Numbered from the stretch's first letter, positions 29,979 to 41,556 are shown. The stretch: 64,000 nt of DNA from Dactylonectria macrodidyma (GCA_020744425.1 JAGMUV010000041.1:1-64000), one strand, 5' to 3'. A program made the numbers and translations. The notes: generated by a model from the sequence alone, not told the origin.

Positions 29979-30371
29979 ATAGGGACTTCCCCTCCAGGCG
30001 AAATAAAATCCATCCATCCAGCCGTACTCACCACGCGGGGCGGATTTACTTTATTCCTCTGACACGAAACCGACACGGTTACATTAGTGAGCTAGGCAAC
30101 CAGAGTGTCTGGACATGACCAACCAACGAAAAAGCAATGCCCGCTCATCCTCCAATCAGTCTCAGAGCCAGCCAGCCACAGCTTTCGCGATTCCGATACT
30201 TGTATCAGCTTAACTACTGAAGCCGCACCTCTTCTGGTCTCAACGGCCAGCGAGCGTGATCTTTAGAGACCCAACCCAGAAAGAGCTCTCAGCGACAAGC
30301 CGGAACGGTCTTGGTACTTCATTGGGATACCATCATCTTAATCTTTTGTTTTTACTCCGACCATAATGATC
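29979..30371. other. Upstream region of the gene at 30372
   Basis: No gene is visible. This is the likely promoter of the following gene, with CT-rich stretches but no clear TATA box. Confidence 0.4.
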
Positions 30372-31537
30372 ATGGCGGAACCCGACACCCCACCATCCTT
30401 GCTCCAGATCAGAGTAATAGAAGAGTGCGTGTCGCAAGCCTGCCAACACCTCGAGGACACCAAGTCTCCTTATCTTTTGTATCAGGAGCGGGTGGCAGCC
30501 CTGAAGGATAGTATTGAGCAGGAATGGGCGCGTGTCCCGTCTAATCCCACTCAGCATGATTTGACAACCTTGCAACGGAGCACACTGAGGCTCGGTGGTC
30601 AGTTGAAGGAACTGGAGCTCAAGCACGCCGCTACCATCGAGGAAGACGACAAGGCGTACAGAGCCTCACTCGAAGCACAAGTTAGAAAGCTCTGCAGGGA
30701 TATGGTCGATATATTTGGGAGATCCTTGGTGACAGAGACCCTACAGAAATACCCAACGGAGTCTGTGCCCGGATCGCGCAGTCCTGCTGACGGGCCCCTT
30801 GCTCCAACAGACGCTACATCGCAAGAGAACACACAGTCAGCACCTCAAAACAACACTACAGATACACCGCCCAGAGTTGAGTTTCAAAACGCCAACATGC
30901 AAGAACCCGACAGCATTGAAGACCAGACCAGGTCCACCAACTCGCCCATACCCACGAATCCGTCCATGTCCATCAATCCCGTTAGTCCAAGGCTCCGATC
31001 CTAACCTCAAGTCCTGCTTCCTCGCTAATATGTTTAGAAAAAAAGAATGGGATCTGTCGTCTCAGGTAAACAAAAACGTGCCCGAATGGGGCAAACTGAG
31101 CCTGCAGAGACCAAAAAAACCATCGAGTTCGACGAGGTCTTCCAAGATGGGAATGCGGCCATAAAGCACACAATAGTCCAGTTCCGTGATGAGTGGTACA
31201 TTCTTCTGTGCGATGAGCACGGACTCAGTTTCAAACAACATCCTATCATGTCGGCTGCCAAGCATCTCAACGGGAGGGCTCACGGTAAACTGCCTGGAGA
31301 CCGCGAAATGGCCATCAAACACCTTGGTGTTCGTGTCCTCAACTGCAGCGCAAAACTCGCAGAGGAGAACAATAGGGTATGTCTGGTGGCATATGGAACG
31401 GGATATGACCCGTCAAAGTCGCGCACGCGAACCAAGAACAAAACTTCTGAATCGAGTCACGTCTCGCCGCTTCTCGAACAAGCAGATCAACATGCAGATG
31501 CGACGTTGGACAATAGGGGAAGCGCATGTGTGAATGG
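30372..31537 (+). pseudogene. Gene with C-x2-H-x14-H-x5-H motif, cut by a hAT-like end
   Basis: Exon 1 runs from the ATG of MAEPDTPPS to CCC before GTTAGT at about 30980. A 57-nt intron ends in TTTAG at about 31037. Exon 2 continues in frame with KKRMGSVVSGKQK. The first part is helical and charged. The second part carries EFDEVFQDGN, then a motif with the same spacing as in the gene at 19095-23748, C-x2-H-x14-H-x5-H, and the shared LNCSAKLAEENN. The coding sequence runs into CAGGGCTCC at 31538, a hAT-type end, and is lost after SACVNG. The N-terminal part also resembles the fragment at 37911-38204. Confidence 0.65.
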
Positions 31538-31571
31538 CAGGGCTCCTAATAGTGCAGACCGTTTGCACTAA
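31538..31571. mobile_element. Left hAT-like terminal sequence
   Basis: CAGGGCTCCTAATAGTGCA at 31538 has the same first 19 bases as the hAT end at 24314. It contains a small palindrome, TAGTGCA-GACCGTT-TGCACTA. Helitron copy 2 begins at once on its inner side. The probable partner end is 37855-37910. Confidence 0.7.
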
Positions 31572-31583
31572 AATACTACGTCA

Positions 31584-31620
31584 CCCCATGCACATTGGAG
31601 CGGCGATGGGGTGCATGGGG
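31584..31620 (-). repeat. Helitron 3' hairpin (copy 2)
   Basis: Same 10-bp stem and 17-nt loop as at 4483-4519, on the opposite strand, 14 bases inside the Helitron end. Confidence 0.75.
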
Positions 31621-31676
31621 TAGCCTCAGCCGAAGGCTGTGTGTCCGCGGGCCGGGAAGCTATTCCTACTACTGCA

Positions 31677-34600
31677 TTATCTACGTACTGATCCATTGGC
31701 ATGGCTATTCTTGGTATTATGTGACATGTACGGATTCCGTGTGAGTACCTGTCGTTTCCTAAGCTCCTGATCCCTCATCTTCATCTTCATGCCATCCGGG
31801 GGAGACCCGTAGGCCAGGTGATTACGATCAAATGGTGCATCCAACATCAGACCCTCGAGCGTTTTCACGCGAGAGACAGCCACGTAGCTTAAACCAGTCT
31901 GAAAGTCCCGGCAGGACAGATCTGTAACTATCATGTCTTCGGTGATGCTTTGTGACTTGTGCACGGTAATTGCGTAGCATACGATCAGGGGAAACTGGGT
32001 GCGAGCGCAGAGAGTGGCTCCGATGAGGAAGTCCCTCTCCACTGGGAGAATCGGCACAATCTTCCTGCCATCAGCGGTGGTCAGGAATACCGGTCCGCTG
32101 TATTTGTCAAACTCCATCATGATAACACAGGGAGGGTCTTGGATGGGGTCGGCCCCAGGTGCCCAGCCGATATCGTAAACTGTGCCGCGAGCGCCGTTGC
32201 AGAGGCCAACTGGCTGCCAAAGGTTGGACGTCAGCATCAGACGGGAGCCAATGCATATTGGGATCTGCTTCGCAAGGTTGCCCGCCTTGTCATCAGGCGC
32301 AGCAGCCGCGCCGGGGCCGACGTTCTTAGCCATGACCTGGATGACTGGCCGGCTGAGGCGGTCGAGGTGATAGTGGTTATATTCGTTCACCCTATCTTTA
32401 GTGGCGTATACTCGTAAGGCGTTGACAAACCTTGCGACCTCTTGATCGTCTAGTTTTGCCTGTACGCGGCTGGAAAGGAGCTTCCAGGATTCCACAGATA
32501 GTTGAAGCAGCCGCAATTCCCCGAGAGCTAGGCGGAATGCCTCCTGATCGTCGCCACGCTGCCGCTGGACAACTTTCAAGAAGACCGATTTATCGAATCG
32601 CCTATATGCGTTTCTGCCCTTGATCTCTACTCCCTGAACCTCTTTATCGTAATAAAGCGGCTTCTGCAGCACAGGGGGAAGCTGAAAGAAGTCACCAACC
32701 AACAGGATGTTCAGGCCGCCAAAGAACTCTTCGTTCTTATTCGGGAACGCCCCTCGGAGACGGTCATCGATCCAAGATAGCTGACGCAGTCCCAGCATGC
32801 TCTTCTCGTCAATGATCAGATACTTGATATCTTTAAGCTTCTTCTGGAGCTGGGCCTTATCAATGGCTGAGAGAGGCTTGAAGTCCTTATTAATTGGCAG
32901 GTGCAACAGGGAATGCAAGGTAGTGTCCGAAATCTGATTTCCCGCGACGCCCGTGGGCGCGGCACGCCAGACGGGTGTCCCTCTCCCGCCCGTCGCGGCT
33001 TGAAGGTGCGCGGAGAGCAGGTTAATGAGGTATGACTTGCCAGTGCCGCCTCCGCCATCCACATGGAGTAACAACTGGGAGGGATCCCGGGTCAGGAAGT
33101 GGCCCATCACCGTGCCGTACACCAGGCGCTGCTCTGGATTTAGGGAACCGCGAGCCTCCAATGGCTGATCATCCACGTCAAGGTCAAGGGTGTTTTCCGC
33201 TTTGCGTTGCTTCCAGTAGTCGCCGTTGAGAATGCCATCATCGGTATACCGCCCAACATGAGGGGTCCAATCGTAATTAATGTCAATATCTCGGCGGCCG
33301 AGGATGTCGATGTCCTCTTCCTCCAGCGGGCGGTCAGGTAGCATGCGGGCGAGTTCATGCCAATCCTCCTCCGCGATGGGCTCCTCATGGGCCTCAAGCT
33401 CAAACTCATCGTCCTCTGCCGTCAATTCATCCGTATCCCTCCATAATGATCGTCCGCATGGGTATCGTGGAGCTGTCTGCAGCGCATGTACCCGGCTGTG
33501 AAAGAATCGAACCGCTGGCCACCCACAACGAGCAACTCTTCTGGAAAGCGATGTGGATGAACCATCATCAATTTAACACGACAGAAGTCGTTAAACTGGG
33601 AAGAGGCTTCCATGGATTTGTATCGAGGGAAGTAAGACAGGACTGTGAGGGAACGATCATGTGACTTTCATACTTTATGAATAGTCCCACTTTATGAATA
33701 TTGTGTAAATAGCTTAAGTCAGAGCTTTCCTTAGGAATCTCTTTCTCTCCTTGTAAACAATCATTTTGCCCAAGTCGCACACGACCTCGTTCGTGCCCTT
33801 GTACCGTCACAAGGACCCTCTTTTTCGCGTGAGCAGCGAGTCTCCTCCACGTGTTGAGATTGTACGACTGCAGGTATTCGAGATACGTTACATCCTCATG
33901 CTGGTCCTTTCTCTCTAGATATTTCCTGTAGCTGCCGATGGCCTCGTTGACATCTCCATCCACACGATACGAACGCGCCTGTCGCTCCAACGGACGGCAG
34001 CCCACGGTGACAACCATACGGGTGCCTTCTTGCAGCGGAGTGTTAAGCAGCAGATGGGAAATCTCCTGCGCCGAGTAATCTCTCTCGGCGATCAGCTTGT
34101 TCATGAGGCGAGAGGAGAAGGACAACAGGGGCTGAACGTGCGATGTATGAGGCAAGACCTGGTCTGCAAGCCGGGAGAAAGACTCGGTCTTCTTCTCAGC
34201 TTTACTGCAATACTTCGCAGCGTAGGTAATGACCGCCTGTAAGCTGGTGCAAGGAGATATGTCGATATTGGCTAGCCAGCCTAGGATAATCGCAGGGTTG
34301 AAGTTGTTCATGAGGGTGTCATTCCGGGCCGCCTCAAAGATGTAGTACGACCGGCCTTCCTTCCTGATCACTGCGGCCAGCTCCCGCAAGGCACGAGGGA
34401 AGTCAAAACGACACTCCCTCTCTGGATTGGCAACGTTGGCCGCCTCGATATCTGCTGCGGCGCCTTCCATATCCCTTGCCAGATCGCCGGTTCTTTTCCT
34501 CACACGCAAGCAGTACGTGGTGTTGCACTTGTGGCGCTGGCAACGGTTGACGATTTGTGAGAGCCGCAGGAATGTCATCTCTATGCTCAGGGGATCCACG

Positions 34601-37563
34601 CTCAGGGGATTACCCTCACCCTGAGGCATAGTCCTACTCGGCTCGGGGTTAATGGCAGTGACGTGGAATCCCCACGTGCGTGCAAAAACATCACGAGCGG
34701 CTTCGTCCTCCATGTCGGCTCCGGGGCAATTTTCCATCCAGTACAGGCCGTGGTTGTGTGGACTCCCACGCCCTTGCCATTCATAACGATCCCAGTAATC
34801 CGTGATGCTGAACTTCTTGCTTAGCACGATATCCCGAAAGAGGCAGTATCGGCGGTAGAAATGGAAAGCAGCAATGTGAGGGTTCTGCCGCAATAGGCGG
34901 CGCGATAGAGCCATCCTCTCCGGCTCGGTGGCGGCTAGCCAGTCGTCATACTGGGGCATGTGCTGGTAGAGACTCCGCCAGTGTAAATCTGCCGGGCTAA
35001 ACGTGATGAATGCACCAGGACAACCAAGGTTATAGGCGTAGGCCTCGAGGTCCTGCCTCTTTTTGTTCCAGAATGGACGCGTACCGCGAATAGACACCGC
35101 ATGCCTTGTGATCGAGTTGATCAGCGCCTGCGCCTCGGGGTCCTCGCTGTGTTCGAGCGCCTGAATAAGTTGCTCTCGCGTCAGCGGCTGCTGTCTCCCA
35201 TCATGTTGCTTCACGAAGAATCTGGACCGCGAACGTGCTTGTGACCGCATTAGCGTGTTGAAGGCGACGAAGCGGAAGGTCGGGTGGCGTGCAAAACGCC
35301 CGTCGTGCCAGCGCATCGCGTGCTCGACGTAATCCTTGTAATCAATGGAGCGCAATCGGGGTTCAACAAAGTCGGCTCTACCGTCAGGAAAGAGGCAGGG
35401 AAATGCCAAGGAGAGTAGGGCATGAGAGCGATTGAACTCATTAATGGGTGTGTGTCGTATATTCGGGAGCTGCAGCTCGTGTTGTGCCTGCGCCTGGAAG
35501 CTTGTGGAAAGCCCTGAATCAGCGCCTGATTCTCCGGAGAGAATAGACCGCAGAGCATCGAGCTCCGTGTCCTTAGCCAACAGGTCCGGCACCGCAGCCT
35601 CGTCCTCCAGGTCAGGCTCTGCCTCCTGATCTTCCTCGGGTGAGTCGGGTCCAACATCGGCAGCCTCCACCTGACTCTGGGGGATAGCATCCAGGACATT
35701 ACCATCTTGGGGCAATTGATTCAGCCGCTCTTCGTCGATGGCGACGCATCGATAGCCGGGATGATGGCAGCGGAGGTAGTCGAGCCATATGACAACCGGC
35801 TGGCGGCGCACGCGGAACTGGCGGGTGAATTGCCGGCTAAGATTTGCGTGGGACGACGTATTCGCAGGACGTAGTAACACAGTGTTCAACTCTTGCGGCA
35901 AAAGCGGGAGCTGGTTGTACACTAAGCCAACCTCCCGGAGAAAGTGAATTACGTGCCCTCGATACTTGTACTGCTGCCCTCGCACAAGCATAATGTTCAC
36001 GTGGACGTGAACACGAGCAATCAACGACTCTTCGGTAGGCGTGAGCTGGGGCAACCGGCCCGGCACAGGGCCAAAGTCGAGCTGATTGTCCGCAGAGAAG
36101 AAATATGGCTCGTCGGGCTGGCGCTTCTCATCCCTCCGATAACAACGCGCACAAATGCCATCGCAATCGATCTTCATCTGGAACCAACTCTCTTGGCATC
36201 GACTGCAAAACTGCATTTGGTCATTGTCCAGCTCTGTCCAGAACTCGCGGAGGATTTCCTTGTCGCGACCAGTCAAGGCGCAAGCCTCAAGGTCTCCATT
36301 CCACACCGGGTCTTGTGCATGAAATACCGCCGATTCTTCAGGTGGAATCATCACTGGGCTCCGATACCGTCGTGGCGGCCTCGACGATGGAGTTTGCCTT
36401 TGAGATTGTCTCGGCCGCCCTCCTGTACCAGGGGCAGGACCACGGCGACCACGCCTTGGCTGTGCGGAAGGCTGCGGCAAGCGATGGCGAAGAGGGCTTC
36501 CATCCACGGAATTATTATTGTCGTTCTCGTCTTCGTCCCCTGGATCGGAATCACACTCCACCCCTAATTGTTTGAGGTACCTCTGTGGTCGAGCAGGCGA
36601 AAGGAGTAAGTTGAAATAGTCCTCGGCGTCAATATCAGATTCAGAGAAATGTCCCCTGTCATTGCCTCCCTTGGTTATCCCATTCCCGTCTTGAAACCAA
36701 CTCGGTTGTAGTCGATCTCGACTCCCATCTACGCTCCGTGGTTAGCCTGAACAATTTACCAGGACGACAGCACAAGGATACCTTCTCCAGGACCCTCAGA
36801 CCCATCAAAGACGCCGAGTTGAGATATTGTGGGAGTCAGTGACACAGTCTCCCCTGCACGGCGTCGTGAACGATGGTCGCGCTGGACAGCGGCCAGCTTG
36901 GCCCTCGCCCCGGCCTTGGAAGGATCATCTTGCGAGTCTTTCCCGGCCCTGTGGAACCTAGCAGCCAAGTAAGAGTAATCTACACTAGTTGTGCTGCTTC
37001 GGACAGTAGATGGATCAGAATGTGAGGCGGTTGGATGGGTCGTTGGCTGCGCGGGAGGTGAGGGAGCCATTTCCCGGAAGAGCCGCGAGCTTTGTTGGGT
37101 TGGTGGAATTGGCGTCCCTAGCACTACGTGAGGCTGGCTGATTGACTCTCTGAATAACCTCCTAGCTGCATGAAGTTGTTGTAGCTTCTCTGGCGACGTG
37201 GGCTGGGTTCCAGACCTGTCCTTAGCCGGGGATAAGCCAGCTTCTCCGTCAGTTCGCTTCCGGGCAGGTCTTTCAGCTGAGGAAGAACGGACGGCGAGGT
37301 TCCTCAATGTTTGGATCGCGCTTCTGGATCTGGAATTCTTTATTCAGTTAGTGTTGAATGCTCTTATGGTCTTACGGAGTGAGTGGGGAGACAGAGCTGA
37401 CATGAGAATTGCACTGACTACGACAGCCGAGGCAGTTTTTGGTTTTCCCAGCAGATTTCCGTTTACTGACGAAGTCACCCGCCGGTTTCTCCTCGCCACA
37501 GCGGGCACAGACGATGGAAATCAAGTCATCTTGAAGCCCTTGAGGAGTAGACTTAGGACTCAT
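31677..37563 (-). pseudogene. Helitron Rep/PIF1-helicase gene with N-terminal zinc-finger exons
   Basis: Three exons fit by splice sites and frame: 37563-37376, 37329-36782 and from 36728 (introns 46 and 53 nt; GTAAGA and GTATCC donors; CACTAAC and GCTAAC branches). Exon 1 holds a Cys cluster, CARCGEEKP and CLGCRSQC. Exon 3 holds the DUF6570 part, the Helitron N domain, the H-N-H nuclease motif (about 34750), the YAAKY tyrosines (about 34215) and the PIF1 helicase with Walker A (about 33050). The frame is broken twice: by the insertion at 33645-33811 and by missing bases near 33425-33445 compared with copy 1. The positions that are stops in copy 1 are Gln and Trp here. Confidence 0.85.
33645..33811. 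mobile_element. 167-bp MITE inserted in Helitron copy 2
   Basis: Copy 1 has no such bases between the codons for KKRVL and SYFPRY. The insert starts GTGAGGGAAC and ends with the complement of GTGACGGTAC, so the ends are imperfect inverted repeats. AGGACT before it and AGGACC after it are likely a 5-6 bp target duplication. The inside is AT-rich with two CTTTATGAATA words. The family is not identified. Confidence 0.75.
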
Positions 37564-37825
37564 TACTTAATGAAGCACGCATCAAGACGCGTTGTTTCAA
37601 TGAAATTTCCATGTCAAGCGAAGCGCAAGTAAACAAACCAGGGGTGCTGCGAGCCGCAGAAAGCTAGGCCCACTTCTTAGCAGCCATTGTCCAGTTGTTG
37701 CACGTTTTGCGGCCATCCATACAAATTGCTGGCCAATCAGAACCCGGGAAACTTATTGACCCCTGTCTGCACCAAACCCTTAATGTAGAGTCAGCCTTCG
37801 GCTGAATAATCCTAGTCGTCAATCC

Positions 37826-37854
37826 ACGAACGCCCGTCGTGGATTGATTATTGA
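37826..37854. repeat. Palindrome near the Helitron 5' side
   Basis: TCAATCCACGA pairs with TCGTGGATTGA around a 7-nt spacer. It lies between the Helitron 5' region and the right hAT-like end. Its owner is unclear. Confidence 0.5.
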
Positions 37855-37910
37855 TCTTGGATTGCAGTCTGGACTAATAGTCCAAACGGTCTGGACTATT
37901 AGGAGCGCTG
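37855..37910. mobile_element. Right hAT-like terminal sequence
   Basis: Read on the minus strand from 37910: CAGCGCTCCTAATAGTCCA, then GACCGTT and TGGACTA. It mirrors the left end at 31538 with a few changes. It interrupts the gene at 37911-38204. The flanking eight bases (CATGACAT) differ from those left of 31538 (GTGAATGG). Confidence 0.65.
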
Positions 37911-38204
37911 CATGACATGCACATCCAACGACTGCCTGTAAACGGTATCATCGTTGGCGATGGTGGTAGCGTGCTGTTGTTGTAGGTCTCCCAGCTGAGC
38001 GCCTATTTCCAATATGTTGTCTGTACGCGTGTTCGAATCGTGATTACTAGCGTTCTCAATCCGAGCCTTCTCTTGCAAGGCTGCCACTTGCGACTGGTAC
38101 AACTCATGGGGCGACTCGATAGCGTTGCCATCCCGATGCCATTGCGACACACACCTCTTTATCGCCTTGATGTGGCGGAGGGCGAGAATATCGGGTTCTG
38201 CCAT
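37911..38204 (-). pseudogene. N-terminal fragment of a relative of the 30372 gene
   Basis: From the ATG at 38204 it reads MAEPDILALRHIKAIKRCVS, later LYQSQVAALQ, and QQQHATTIANDDTVYRQSLD. The same layout is in the 30372 gene: MAEPD start, CVSQ, LYQERVAAL, KHAATIEEDDKAYRASLE. The frame runs into a hAT-like end after DVHVM. The rest is absent. It points towards the 30372 gene from the other side of the Helitron. Confidence 0.65.
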
Positions 38205-40184
38205 CTTTGTGCCAGACGAAGCGGCGTGTGCTGTGACTCTGTTGCGTTGTTGTGACTGACGCGTAGTTGAAACTTGAAAGTGTCGGCTCCCTCACGCAAC
38301 TGACCGACCATGCACTACTATGGCGGTCAGAAACGGCAGTATCCCAGGGCCCCTGGCCACATGTGACGGATGTGATATGTATGTACGGAGTAATTTGAAT
38401 GTGATACTGATGCAGGTGCTAGTCCTAGTTTGGGAAGAACCCCGCTAAACCTCGGACGATAAGGGTGATGAGAACACAAGGAGAATTCTCCGTACGGGAT
38501 ACGGAAAACAAAACACGTCCTACGACACCCTCTAGAACGACAAACATCGACACTAAGGAGCTCAATCCTAGCAAGAATTCACTATTGTATCAATTCATTG
38601 ATTTCATCTCCGCTAAGACGAGCCCTCTGGATGTGTGGATGTGAACTGTAAAGGTTCCACGGTGCCAGCCAGCCCTGGCCCAATAAGAAACATGGCTTTA
38701 GCGCTGGTCTTGCCAACATCGCTGGGGTCATAATTACTCACCTATTCAAGGCAAAGAACTATTGCCAGGATTACGCATGATCTGGTCATTTGATATAAAA
38801 ATCGCGCAGTCTCAGTACCAACAGAGTGGTTGCGCTATGTACGGTGGCGAATGGGATTTTGAATGACACCCCATGGTGACACAACCAACACCAAAAAGAG
38901 GACCCACCGGAGAGATTGGGTAGCTCTAAATAGGCCACTAAGAACGAACTGTTGGTGGGATTCGGGTGTCGGACCCGTGTTCAAGCGGCGTCCCAATTAC
39001 CGCCTAATTTGTAAGGCAACTAACGGCACCGCCAATCCCACCCGAGACCGCAGGTTCGCCGCTTTAGCAAGCAACCTAGAGAGAACAAGACACACATCTC
39101 ATTCATCTGACGATGGCCTAACTTTCAAGAACAATGGGGTCGGCCCATAAAAACGCGTGGACGCGCTTCGCGCAACGACACGTTGACGAGTCGCACCCGT
39201 CCATGAACCCTGCTCCACCAAGTTTCCAAGCCGCGGGGTAATTACTCAGATACCCATCAACCGTGGGAACTCATACCTGAACCGTCCTCAGAATTACTGC
39301 AACAACGCACCGCAATGGTGTTTGAAACTGATCTGCATCTGTACTTGTCGGCACGTTCTGATTATCGACACCCCTGGGTCGTCATGTAGAGAATCGGAGT
39401 GACACAACACGCCTGCTCGCACCCGTTCGACGGTATTTCTTCATGTACAAGCAAACCTCGGCGCTGCAAGCAACGTTGAGTGCACCAGATCTCATGGGTT
39501 GCATGGAGAACACAGAGCCACGTCATTTTCAGCTAGTGACTTCCACAGCCTTATCCATAACAGAACTTCACATAATCCTAAGGAGCTAACTTGCGAAATG
39601 AAAATATTGTGTCTAGTTTAGACCTGCGACATCTTCAAACATTGCACAGCCTCCAGGCCCTAAGAGCCCTAAGAACCTCAACGTCTCGTCGCCAACCCCA
39701 AGGGTCCCAATGAACTGAAACGCCCCGGCGCCGCCGACGATATTGGTGGCATGTATACTCTGGTTTTCTCTAGCAATTATGATTTGAGTTGCATTCTTCC
39801 CTGCCTGAAAACCGTTAACGACTATACCCGGTTTCTCGGCATGTTTGAGGGGTGATGTTTGCATCGACGAGCAATCCGCTAGACTTAGCTGCGTTATAAG
39901 AGTGGAGACGAAGGCGATGCAATCTTTCGCTTTCACAATAAATACCGAGTTATTTCTTGGTCATTTTGCAAACGGGCCTTTGCAGGGTCGCCTGATGACT
40001 TGGTTTGCGCATCGTTCGCGGCATTTTCGTGTATCTCTCCTACCGGTACGAGATCGATGTTACAAGCTAACCTGCATTAACCTGGGCACATATTTATAAC
40101 AAGCTCGCCTCTCCCGGCCCCCTATGGCGACTTGAGTCCGGGAAAAAAGTCTTTGAACTTGAACGCAAGTCGCAATACACAAAC
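38205..40184. other. Unassigned intergenic stretch
   Basis: No gene is supported. A plus frame of 95 codons at 38863-39150 and a minus frame of 107 codons at 39613-39936 exist, but the second has no ATG and neither resembles a known family. The last part before 40185 is probably the GT8 promoter, with an ATATTTATAA box at about 40091-40100. Confidence 0.4.
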
Positions 40185-41341
40185 ATGAGGCTCTCAACAC
40201 GACTGGCACGCTTCGCCGCCCTGGCCTTCGTTGCCATCATGATATTACTGAGTACTTTATGGCTCGGATATGGCAACACTGTCCTACATTCGGCCCCTTT
40301 GTCGGGGAACAGCACCTTTCTGGATTCGTGTCCTGGTTTTAGGCCCTTTTGGACCACTGAACAGCTCGAGCCTCGCTTCGCCTACGCGCAGTATGCAACG
40401 GACCTCGACTACTTGTGCAATTGTGTAAGCCCATCTCTCTACTGAATAGTCAGCCTCATGCTGATTTCTTTAGGCCATAAATTTTGCCCGCTTGAATCGA
40501 CTTGGTGCAACCTACGACAAAATCTTGATCTTTCCAGAGGATTGGTCGTCTGGTGTATGTTATTTATCCCCCAATGGAATACGGCCATGTTAATCCGTAA
40601 AAGTCTTCGAAGGAAGCAGTCGCGATGCGCAAGTTTCATTCGGCGTACCCAGATGTAGAATTACGCCCTTTCGGCCTCCTATCGACCGCTAAAGGTGACG
40701 CAACATGGCGAAACAGCCTCACCAAGTTCCACGCATTTGCGCTTACCGATTACACGCGAGTTTTGGCATTCGACTCGGATTCGCTGGTGATCCAAAACAT
40801 GGATCATTACTTCCTTGCTCCTCTGGCACCCGTCGCAGTCCCTCGCGCGTACTGGCTTAATGACAACGACGCTGCGGTTGGAAAGCAACTGGTTGGGTCG
40901 CACATCATGCTCATCGAGCCGAACCAGAACCGCTACAACCAAATCATTAACGAAGCACTGGCGTCGGGTGACTTTGACATGGAAATTGTCAACCGCATGT
41001 TCGGACGGTCGGCCATGATCCTCCCACATCGACGGTTGGCGATGCTTTCGGGGGAGTTGCGCGCTACAAACCACAGCAAGTACCTTGCGCCGGATGAAGG
41101 AGAGGAGTGGAATGCAATGGGAGAGATCTCACGGGCATATCTCGTCCACTTCAGCGATTGGCCGCTGCCGAAGCCGTGGAAGCACCGCACCCAGAAGCAG
41201 TGGGAGGCCGCGTTGCCTATTTGCCGTGACGATGATGTTGAGATTGCAGACAAGCCGCGTTGTGCAGACCGGTTTATGTGGTCTGGTTTGTACGAGGCGT
41301 ATGATGATGGGAAGGAAAGGTATTGTAAATTTATCGGTTGA
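40185..41341 (+). CDS. GT8-type glycosyltransferase, GNT1-like (type II membrane)
   Basis: Three exons, 40185-40424, 40474-40554 and 40604-41341, with GTAAGC and GTATGT donors, join in frame to 352 residues. A single hydrophobic segment at residues about 7-28 acts as a Golgi signal anchor. The family start RPFWTTEQLEPRFAYAQYAT, then NFARLNRLGATYDKILIFPE, and the DxD motif in LAFDSDS (metal and nucleotide-sugar binding) mark the group that contains yeast-type glucose N-acetyltransferase 1. It should add a sugar to glycans in the Golgi lumen; the exact donor and acceptor are not known. The frame is clean and it is one of the few intact host genes here. Confidence 0.88.
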
Positions 41342-41556
41342 TGGCCTTTGACTTAAAATCTAAAGGTCGCCTCTTGGTCACTGTTTCCAACCGTTTGTTA
41401 GGGAATACAAATTGTAGAATATTAAAGAAGATCAATATTTATGAGAATTCCGCTATAGAGTTTAGTGCCTTGAAACCTACATTGGTCAAGCAAAATAAAT
41501 ACAGTCTAATCCTTTTAAAGCACCTTGATCAAGCAAAATAATTCCGTACCGCAACC

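Larger units (their letters stand above)
31570..37850 (-). mobile_element. Helitron copy 2
   Basis: Reverse-strand copy. The 3' end is at about 31570, where similarity with copy 1 stops; a hairpin (31584-31620) precedes it. The 5' end is not fixed: the gene starts at 37563, and a CAGCCTTCGGCTG mini-hairpin like that near the 3' end lies at 37792-37804. The coding region contains a 167-bp inserted MITE and one frameshift. The whole copy lies between two hAT-like ends. Confidence 0.85.

Noticed and set aside
36756..37307. Separate gene upstream of Helitron copy 2
   Set aside because: It has no ATG, and introns with good signals join it on both sides in phase, so it was read as exon 2 of the Helitron gene.
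39613..39936. 107-codon minus frame with a signal-peptide-like start
   Set aside because: The frame has no ATG (it would start at GTG) and an in-frame stop lies shortly upstream; no acceptor was found to add an exon.
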